DNA from: Mesostigma viride
Taxonomy: Eukaryota; Streptophyta; Mesostigmatophyceae; Mesostigmatales; Mesostigmataceae
Assembly: GCA_009746045.1 (NCBI GenBank)
Contig: RPFO01000106.1
Location: 111,001 to 175,000, forward strand
DNA length: 64,000 nt
Direction of reading: 5' to 3'
The position numbers and the translations under genes were made by a program. Of the stretch, positions 55,101 to 64,000 are shown piece after piece; within the stretch, counting starts at the first letter, position 1; the number at the start of each line of letters is the position of its first letter. A model generated the notes under the pieces. That model was given only the letters and a program-made list of their open reading frames with translations. It was not told the DNA's origin and did not search any database.

Positions 55101-58100
55101 TACCCACCTTGGTGACAGTAAACAGCATGCACCAGCTACCCACCTTGGTGACAGTAAACAGCATGCACCAGCTACCCACCTTGGTGACAGTAAACAGCAT
55201 GGACCAGCTACCCACCTTGGTGACAGTAAACAGCACGGACCAGCTACCCACCTTGGTGACAGTAAACAGCATGGACCAGCTACCCACCTTGGTGACAGTA
55301 AACAGCATGCACCAGCTACCAACCTTGATGACAGTAAACAGCACGGACCAGCTACCAACCTTGGTGACAGGAAACAGCATGCACCAGCTACCCACCTTGG
55401 TGACAGTAAACAGCATGCACCAGCTACCAACCTTGATGACAGTAAACAGCACGGACCAGCTACCCACCTTGGTGACAGTAAACAGCATGGACCAGCTACC
55501 CACCTTGGTGACAGTAAACAGCATGGACCAGCTACCCACCTTGGTGACAGTAAACAGCATGGACCAGCTACCCACCTTGGTAACAGTAAACAGCATGCAC
55601 CAGCTACCCACCTTGGTAACAGTAAACAGCACGGACCAGCTACCCACCTTGGTGACTGTAAACAGCATGGACCAGCTACCCACCTTGGTGACAGTAAACA
55701 GCATGGACCAGCTACCCACCTTGGTGACAGTAAACAGCATGCACCAGCTACCCACCTTGGTGACAGTAAACAGCATGCACCAGCTACCCACCTTGGTGAC
55801 AGTAAACAGCACGGACCAGCTACCCACCTTGGTAACAGTATACAGCATGCACCAGCTACCAACCTTGGTGACTGTAAACAGCATGGACCAGCTACCCACC
55901 TTGGTGACAGTAAACAGCACGGACCAGCTACCAACCTTGATGACAGTAAACAGCACGGACCAGCTACCAACCTTGGTGACAGTAAACAGCATGCACCAGC
56001 TACCCACCTTGGTGACAGTAAACAGCATGCACCAGCTACCAACCTTGATGACAGTAAACAGCACGGACCAGCTACCCACCTTGGTGACAGTAAACAGCAT
56101 GCACCAGCTACCCACCTTGGTAACAGTAAACAGCACGGACCAGCTACCCACCTTGGTGACTGTAAACAGCATGGACCAGCTACCCACCTTGGTGACAGTA
56201 AACAGCACGGACCAGCTACCCACCTTGGTGACAGTAAACAGCACGGACCAGCTACCCACCTTGGTGACAGTAAACAGCACGGACCAGCTACCCACCTTGG
56301 TAACAGTAAACAGCATGGACCAGCTACCCACCTTGGTGACAGTAAACAGCACGGACCAGCTACCAAACTTGGTGACAGTAAACAGCACGGACCAGCTACC
56401 CACCTTGGTGACTGTAAACAGCATGCACCAGCTACCCACCTTGGTGACAGTAAACAGCACGGACCAGCTACCCACCTTGGTGACTGTAAACAGCACGGAC
56501 CAGCTACCAACCTTGATGACAGTAAACAGCACGGACCAGCTACCCACCTTGGTGACTGTAAACAGCATGCACCAGCTACCCACCTTGGTGACAGTAAACA
56601 GCACGGACCAGCTACCCACCTTGGTGACTGTAAACAGCACGGACCAGCTACCCACCTTGGTGACAGTAAACAGCACGGAGCAGCTACCCACCTTGGTGAC
56701 AGTAAACAGCACGGACCAGCTACCCACCTTGGTGACAGTAAACAGCACGGACCAGCTACCCACCTTGGTGACTGTAAACAGCATGCACCAGCTACTCACC
56801 TTGGTGACACAAAAACAGCATGGACCACCAACCCACCTTGATGTCAGTTTCCGTAACAGCGCCCCACCCACCTTGATGTCCCTCCCGTGGGGCAGATTCT
56901 CGAACCACTTGCGGATCTTCTCCACCTGCTTCCGGTAGGGCGTGACGATCCCGATATCGCTTGCCACGAGCCGGATACCCCCCCGGTGGGCGCCCAGCAG
57001 CGACACCACGTAGTTGTGCAGCACGCTTACCTCGGTGGCGTTGAACCAAGACGGGCTGCTCCCCTCACGATCGCACTTCCCGTGCACGCCGTGGAACACC
57101 ACGGGGAAGCCCCTGGCAGGGAGGCCCTCCCATCCGCACAGCGCCTCCCGCAGCGCCTTCTCGGCGCAAGCGAGGAGGCGGCCATCATAAAAGCGGCGCG
57201 AGGGAAAGTCCAGGATAGCCGGATGCGACCGATAGTTTTGAACCAGCATCGTCATGTGGGGGCCCGAGAGGGCCGCGGGCGTGCCCTCCGTTGCCCACAC
57301 CGCCGAGCGGATGTCCGGCATGAGACGCTCCAGCAGGGACTTGGCCAGGCCCTGTTCCTTGGCCAGGTTGCTGCGGATCACGGGCCCCAGCTGGCAGGGA
57401 TCGCCCGCGAGGACCAGCATCCCTGCGCGCTTGGAAGCAGAAGAGGGGATGAGGGGGCCCTCGGTGGGCGGGTTGGTCGCCGAATAAAAACCACTGGGGT
57501 CGGTCCTGCGAAGCGCGACAGTGATGGGGATCAGGGCCTCAGGCTCCAGAGCGTGGCCGGCCTCGTCGAGGAAGACGTGGGAGAAGAGACCGGCGGCGGA
57601 CGCGCCCACGAGATGGAGCAGCGCGGCAGACGAACACGTGGCTACTATCACCCGCACCTTTGCGATCTCGCCCTGCCCTGGGGCCTCCCACGCGTGGGCC
57701 TCACGATTGTAGAACCGCTCACAAAAGGGGAGGAGGTCCCTTGGCACGTCGTCAAAGGCGCGCTGGACCGCATTGAGGCGGAGGGCCTCGAGGTGGGTTA
57801 CGCCCCCAGACTTGAGCTTGAGCAGCAGCAGGTCGCAAGCGCTGTTGGAGGGCGCGCAGACGAGGATCTTGTTGCAGGCGGCGTTCGCAGGGGAATGGCG
57901 CTTGGCGCGCCGCAGCACGTGGAGCACTGCCTCCACCACGGTCGTCGTCTGCGTTCCGTGTCCCAGTCAACATTCACGACATTCAAATGGATACAAATTG
58001 AATGCATTTGTTTCCATTCGTTGTCGCACTCCCGTTGATGATGGGAAATGTTTGAGGGGACATAAAAGAAGAAATAATGGGTACGAGAATCTGTGACTGA

Positions 58101-61100
58101 ATCCCCGTGAGGGTGAGCGGAGGCTTCGTGGGCAATCACACGAAAGTCATCTTCACCCAAGCGGGAGCGGGTACATGGCGCAAGAAAGCTAGCACACGGT
58201 CGAGTCTTACTGCCCAGGGCAGGTATCTGCGCCTTATCAACCCTACAGTCTTCTTATCAGGGCAGGCATCTGCGGCATCAGGCGTCATCCAGCCCGCGGA
58301 TGGGCCCCCTTTGCTGCACCTAATCGACACCATTCATTGCCCACGCAACATGCGCACACGTGGATCAATTTTACCACATACCGCGAATGCCATACATACT
58401 TGACTTACTGTCTGCCCCCGCCCCCTCCCCCACCGCCAACACCACCACCATGCGGCTTCCTTGCTCTCCCTCACGTTGCCGCATTCCCCGGGAGGGTATT
58501 CCCCTCCTTACCTCCCACTGTCCCCGTCCCCCCCCCCCCCCGCCTCACCTTGCCGGTACCGGGTGGCCCGAACAATATGAACGCGACAGGTGTCTCGTGG
58601 TGGCTGCTCTCGGCGCTCGCGTCCAGAGCCACGATCTTACGCACCGCCTCCTGCTGCTCCTCGTTCAGGCGGCGGTTGAACAACGAATCCAACGCCGGCG
58701 CAACGCCCTGGGCGGCAGAAATGCCACCCTGCTGCCCCTGCTGCTGCAGTTGCTGCTGGGAGAGCGGCGCGTGCCCCCCCAGAGGCTCGAACAGCAGGCT
58801 GGGCGGCAGGTGCTGCGTGAGCTGGATCGCCTGGTGCATCCGCTTGAGTGAGGTCCGGTTGAACGTGAAACGGATGTTGTAGCGCTTGTTCTTGAACCAC
58901 TTGTCGTGCAGAGAGGCGTGGAACTGGAGGAGGACGTCGTCAAGGCGCACCCTGTGCACGAAGCCCTGCGAGAGACAGGCTCACAGGGAAGCAATAGCAC
59001 AAAAAAAAGCCTTAAATTAGGATTTCGTTAAAGTTTGCGCATGTGGCCCTGCGAATGACAGAATCATACAAAGAGAAACACGAGAGGTTTGATAGGAATG
59101 AGTTGGAAGTCATAACAACAAGGTGCACGTGGCCCTGCCATTGGGGAGGCCATGAAGATGGCACGCAAGTGTCCTCAAGGATTTCGTCAGCGTTGGTGCA
59201 TTTTTGGCCCTGCAAAATGATAGGACCACATGAGAGTAATAGAGAGCATTTGGCTATGATTGCTTGAAGGTTATAATCACGCGTTGCACGTGGCTCTGCA
59301 AAATGATAGGATCACATGAGAGTAATAGAGAGCACTTGGCTATGATTGCTTGAACGTTATAATCACGCGTTGCACGTGGCTCTGCAAAATGATAGGATCA
59401 CATGAGAGTAATAGAGAGCATTTGGCTATGATTGCTTGAACGTTATAATCACGCGTTGCACGTGGCTCTGCGAGGGATACACCGAAGCACAATAAAATCG
59501 ATACAGAAGTCACAATTAAGAGATGCATATCTGATATCTGTGGGCCCCCAGTCGTATATTCGTGGCGTGGTAGGCAGCTTATCTAATTAGATCATGTACT
59601 ACACTCTTGCCCAGGAAGGTAACCATGCAAGGTCCCAAGTGACTCTCCTGAAGAGCGTGAGACGATCACCGCGTTATACTGCTGGCCACTGTCACTGACT
59701 CGCCACCACAACCCAGACGCCTACATTGGAGCAGCGATGTTGTGCCATTCTCATGGATACTACTATTGGCCAGGATGGTTTATATAACCATGCACAGGCA
59801 CCCGACTAGAGGCCACCCTGTCTGCTGACGGATGCAAGCAACACGTTCCAGCCATCACCCGCGGTCACAGGGGGACACCTGCTTGCTCTCTACCAGGAAT
59901 GATTTGAGGATTTCATGGGAGCGAACCCCTCCAGAGGGCACCCACTGCAGTTGGTTGGATTGCAATTGAGTCGATTAAGGAGGTGGGAGGATAGTCGCTC
60001 CTACTACATGACTTCCTAGCACCCATTCAGAAGGCCTCACCACGCACAAGGACGTCCTAACAACCATGACAAAGGTCACACACCTGCACCCACACCTTGT
60101 TATAATCGACGGTTGATCTGGCCGCACCTTGTATAGTTGACAACGATATGGTATATAATACATGGTGCACTAGCACTCAGTAGCATTTAGAAGGGCGCAC
60201 CTTGTGCACGATGTCCAAACAACCACTGAGACAGCCATACCTGGTATACTATATATTGTGGATTATATATTGTGTAGAAGGTAAACTTTTAATGGTATAC
60301 TATATATTGTGTAATAGCCTATTAGGGCCGCACCTTGTAGAGGACGTCCCCACCCGATGCCTCGCGCGCCAAGATGGGGTCGCCTCGCAGCACCGACGGC
60401 CTCTTCTCCGCCAGCCCCGGCACTGGGAGCACGAGGAAGTTGCCTTCTTGCCACATCGACACGTTCTCTAGGTCGTACTGTTCGATGTCCACCTGGACAG
60501 GTGGCAGCGTATGGGCACAAGTACATGCGCATGTGGGCACACACGCACCTATAAGCACGCATGCAAACATGCACATACAAGCACGCACACACACATGCAC
60601 ACACGAGCGCACATGCACAGATACACATGCGAGCAGGCTTGCCTTGATATGCAGGATTCGCCCTGCCAATGGCCAGGTATGGGCACTTTCCCAGTGACAA
60701 TGATGCCAAGGATATCATCCTTGTTATCGCCTCGTTCATTACCCACCTTCATGGGCATCTCGATGACATGCAGCGAACCTTCTCGTACTCAAGATAAAAC
60801 CACACATTGAAGCCTCCGCCCCCCCCCCCCCCCCCTCCCCCCCCCAACCCCCCTCTCGCCTCCATCCGCATCGCCTGCACATGCACAGACTCTTTTCCAA
60901 CTCGAGACACGAACCTGACCCTCATTCTTAATCACCCCCACCCCCTCACCTCCATCTCCGTCTCCTCGGTGTGGAGCACCCCTTCTTCCAAAACGAAAAC
61001 ACAACCACGAGTCAGAACACCTCCTTTGGTCCATCCCTCACCTCTTGTATGTGCGGCAGCTCTTGCTGTATTCAAGGCACAAGCCACCCCTGCAACTTCA

Positions 61101-62514
61101 TCCCACCCTATCCATGACACAACCCTGCCCCTATCCTATTTCCCGCCCCCGTCCCCCAACCCCTATTACATCCCCCGTCCGCAACCCCTATCCTATCCCC
61201 CAACCCCTAAAACGTCCTCCCCACCTCCATCTGCATCTCCTCGATATGCATAAGTAGAGCCATGCGCCGGATGTACGTGTCCCCGTCCAGCGGCGTCGCC
61301 GCCAGGAGAGACTCTGCATCCCCCGAACGGACCAGCGCCTTCGTGTGGTCCGGGACCGCCGCCAGCGGAGGCCGGGGGCCCTTGGCCTCCTCGTCCACGG
61401 TGCGGCCCATGTCGGGGCGCCCACCCACAAGGAAATTGCGCGGTTCCTTGTGGGTTGGCCCACCCACAAGGAAATCGCGCCGGTTCCGGCGTTTAGGCTT
61501 GTAGGGTGCCGAGGGGCGCAAGATGCGTGTGACCTCGTCGTCGGCATCAATTGCCACGTGGCGCCCGATCGTGAACCCGTGGAACTCGAACAGAATCATC
61601 TCGCGCAGTGCGCCCGGGGACGCCAGGTGGCAGTTCACGGTGAGCAGGTACTCGGTGCCGGGGTGCAGCCGCAGCGGCGACGACCGGCTAATGCCCTCGC
61701 AATGCGTAAAGGAGATGGAGGAGCCGCGGATGGGCCGACGAAGGCGCACACACTCCAGGGCCCGGGTCGCGGTGCCCCGGTTGGCGATGACCACCGGCTG
61801 CGAGAGGGTGTCCCCCACGTTGGCGTTGCGTGCGCCAGTGCTAGCCGCCACGGCGTCGCCAGCATCACGACCTGCACCACCAGCCGTGCCGGCTGTAGTC
61901 AAGCTGTTGTTGTCGCCACTGAGGACGCCCCCGCCGCTGTTGTGGCCCTCCCCTGGGTGACCGCCGTCGGCGGTTGGCGGTGGCTCGATGGGCGGGAAGA
62001 AGCGCGGCGGCCGCACCTCCACCCCCCCCTTGTCCTTTATAAGTTGTTGCCGCTTGCTGAGCCGTCGTGAGCCTCGCGCGGTCATGAGTCGCGCCCGCCC
62101 CCCCCCCAGAGCCCCCGGACCCCCTGGTCCGTTCACGCCCCCTGCCGTGCTGGCAGGGTTGTTAGGTGCCCCTCCTCCTGCGCGGTGCGCTGGTGGCGGG
62201 CCCGCCGGGGGTGGCGGCGTCAGTTTGAGGAATGAGAGAACTTTTTGGTCCACCCATTCGAGCTGCCTGCTTTGCACGCGCACGGCCTTGGCGTCCCGCG
62301 ACAAAAAGAAGAGGCAGCTGCCCAGGCCGATCCAGGTGCGGCCCGAGGGGGCCGCAGGGTACAGCTGCCGGAAGCGGTCGAACAGCAACTTGAGCTGGTC
62401 GCGGTGGGGGGGGAGCCTGGACGGTTGGCCCCCCACCGCACCGAGTGCATAGGACAGAAAGGCGGTGCAGGTCTCCCTCGCACGCTCAATGTCGTTGTTG
62501 TTGTGTTGGGGCAT
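52142..62514 (-). CDS. SDE3/MOV10-type superfamily 1 RNA helicase, five exons
   Basis: Exons in reading order: 62514-61225, 60492-60334, 58965-58549, 57948-56872, 52594-52142; all GT-AG, phase 0, about 1131 residues (plant SDE3 and animal MOV10 have about 1000). N-terminal half: beta-rich region ([26 protein letters not shown]), then [15 protein letters not shown], a MOV10 family block. Helicase: GPPGTGKT (Walker A, 616-623, split by intron 3), [15 protein letters not shown] (750-753), [42 protein letters not shown] and [10 protein letters not shown]. It should unwind RNA 5'-3' in cytoplasmic silencing bodies. Odd: Gly/Pro-rich insertions at residues 100-220, a 13-residue repeat near 61420-61487, an acidic C-terminus and a satellite-filled intron 4. 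Confidence 0.95.
52904..56842 (-). repeat. 36-bp minisatellite, about 108 copies, in helicase intron 4
   Basis: Plus-strand unit CACCTTGGTGACAGTAAACA then GCATGCACCAGCTACC, with binary variants (CATG/CACG, CACC/GACC, CCCAC/CCAAC, GTGAC/GTAAC/GATGAC). 36 bp keeps frame, so several frames stay open for over 1200 codons on both strands. On the gene's own strand each unit contains ACCAAGGTGGGTAG, resembling the exon 4 donor ATCAAG-GTGGGT. It fills 52904-56842 of the 52595-56871 intron. Confidence 0.97.
59140..59480 (-). repeat. 86-bp tandem repeat in helicase intron 2
   Basis: CACATGAGAGTAATAGAGAG recurs at 59227, 59313 and 59399. A diverged first copy starts near 59140. No coding signal. Confidence 0.85.
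60500..60650. repeat. CA/CATG-rich low-complexity tract in helicase intron 1
   Basis: GCACACACACATGCACACAC-type DNA; Cys/Val/Met-rich frames on the minus strand are artefacts. A C-tract at about 60818-60850 lies beyond it. Confidence 0.85.
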
Positions 62515-64000
62515 GGCGTGGATGACCTTGTAAAAAAGTTGTCGATAAATTCAATGGGCGGTAAGTGGATCGGGCTAATGGAATGGGGGTAAATGACGGG
62601 GGTTGAAGCTTATGGGGGTAATTTGATTGGGGTATTAATAAAGGAGGGCAGAATATCCGGGGGAACTTAGTGGGGGGAAATTACTTGGGTTTGAGCTGAC
62701 AGGGGTAGAATAGAGTGGGTCAAACTAGCGGGCTTACTAACGGGGATAATTAGTAGCAATTAGTAGCTTAAGCTAACCACCACGTGGTTGCCTGGGGATG
62801 CGGCCGGCCCTTGGCACTTGTGGCTGGCGTGGGATGGCACGGGAGGGGCCGTGGTTGTTGAGGCCAAAAGGAGGCACGCGACTAATGGTTCCGTGCGGAG
62901 TATAAAACAGTCTACTTCACGATGCCACGTGCTCCAACGTGTCGTCAACTGATATGCCGCCCTGGAGCGCCTAGATGAAGTGATGCCCCGATAGGCCACC
63001 CTGGGGAGGACGGTCTCCCTCGCGCGGGTGCCAGCTCAGTGTGTCTTGCACGTGCTGGGTGCTAGGCGCTGGGTTGGGGGAATGGCAACGTGGCCAAAGT
63101 GGGTGGTGCGGGGCAAAGGGGAATCAGGCAGAGAAGTGATGTGGGCGCCGCGGCGGAATAAGCAGGGTGAGTGAGGCAGTCGGCGCAGAAAAGTGAGAGA
63201 GATGATTGGGCAGGTTGAGGGGACCACAGGAATAAAGTGGAAGAGGGGGGGAAAGGGGCAGATGGGGAAGGAAACCGGGGTTGGGGTTGGGGTGGGGGGT
63301 TGGGGGCAAGGGGGAGGAGCACGGACAAGGGGAAATTAGAACGGGTGTGTTTGGGTGGGGGCCGGGTGCGGGTGGGGCAACAGGTAACGTGGCTTGCAGG
63401 TGTGCACCTGCATCCTGACCATTTGTGTCTAATGCTACAGCCAGCTTCATGTTATGCGGTCTGTCAATGAGCTGTGCAGCCATTTCAACAGCTTTTCCCT
63501 GCTGCCGATTTCCGCGTACTTTCCACGGCGGTGATGCTATAACTAATTACTGTGTGCCTACAGTGTGTATACCAGGTGAGACCAGCACCCAGGGGTCATG
63601 CAGCTGGGGTGAATCGTGGTCGGAGATCGCCTGTTGTCTAATTATTTTTGGACAAGGTTCGTAGGGTAATAGAAATTACGTGAGCTGGTGGGATCTCCCG
63701 AGTCTGCGCGTAGAACTGCATGCTCTAATGTAGCACGCGGCACACTGCCGGCTCTGTTCACGCAGGTTGGCTACCTGATATGCATGTGCACGACTGCATC
63801 TGCGTTTTCACATACTGTGCTGACTCCTGCGGCAAGGTCAGACAACCCGCGCGCGTTGCATTGTCGGAGCATCACGTTTTACAAACAATAGGCACACCGC
63901 GCACTCACAGCGATTAAGACCATCCCAGCTGGCACGCACTTCTTGCTAAAGGGTCACACATCTCTGATTTTCTGTGCCATGACCTAATTCCAAAATCCTA
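62515..64000. other. Upstream flank of the helicase gene, no gene recognised
   Basis: Would hold the helicase promoter and 5' UTR. 62575-62750 has GGGG(T) runs every 15-25 bp. 63240-63380 is G-rich. Short frames here match nothing. No TATA box is convincing. Confidence 0.5.

Noticed and set aside
52753-56938. Plus-strand frames of over 1,300 codons ([12 protein letters not shown] and [12 protein letters not shown] repeats)
   Set aside because: They are antisense to a well-supported helicase intron and follow from a 36-bp stop-free unit; no homology or splice support.

Overview
This window looks like nuclear DNA of a repeat-rich eukaryote, most likely of the green lineage. It holds two spliced protein-coding genes with GT-AG introns, a chromodomain Ty3/gypsy retrotransposon, L1-type and other LINE copies, SINE-like units, several terminal-inverted-repeat (TIR) elements and very long satellites. 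The two genes are a plant-type GT64 glycosyltransferase and an SDE3/MOV10-type helicase. Together with GC-rich exons and donors such as GTACGT and GTGCGT they fit a green alga or streptophyte with a large genome; a charophyte is plausible, but the species cannot be proven from sequence alone. No bacterial-style operons, rRNA genes or complete tRNA genes were recognised.

Layout. 1-2230 holds no recognisable gene. About 2235-30300 is one nest of mobile elements. The host layer is an old minus-strand LINE-like element with an ORF1-like protein. It was split by a 15.3-kb CACTA-like DNA element (3303-18584; 49-bp TIRs, 2-bp GT target duplication). A related, uninterrupted copy of that target lies at about 30187-30296. 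An L1-type LINE (13633-18535) then inserted near the right end of the CACTA-like element. A young chromodomain gypsy element (18879-29538, LTRs almost identical) inserted into the ORF1-like gene. That gypsy copy carries two smaller TIR elements, one with TTAA ends in the leader (19880-21577) and one of 482 bp in gag (22891-23372).

30300-42536 holds SINE-like units, several 5'-truncated LINE copies with clear target-site duplications (TSDs), a 49-bp minisatellite, a possible unidentified spliced gene on the minus strand (33288-34048) and much unassigned DNA.

42537-47907 (+) is a six-exon GT64 (exostosin-like) glycosyltransferase gene. It encodes a type II membrane protein of about 592 residues with an unusually large Ser/Gly/Asp-rich insertion inside the catalytic domain. 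52142-62514 (-) is a five-exon SDE3/MOV10-type helicase of about 1131 residues. The two genes converge, with about 4.2 kb of mobile elements between their 3' ends. Introns of both genes are full of satellites. Helicase intron 4 consists almost wholly of about 108 copies of a 36-bp unit, and each unit carries a copy of the intron's own 5' splice site. 62515-64000 holds no recognised gene.

Functional reading. The GT64 protein would act in the Golgi on glycans or sphingolipids. The helicase belongs to the family that works in small-RNA silencing and retroelement control, which is notable in such a transposon-dense locus. No functional link between the two genes is visible.
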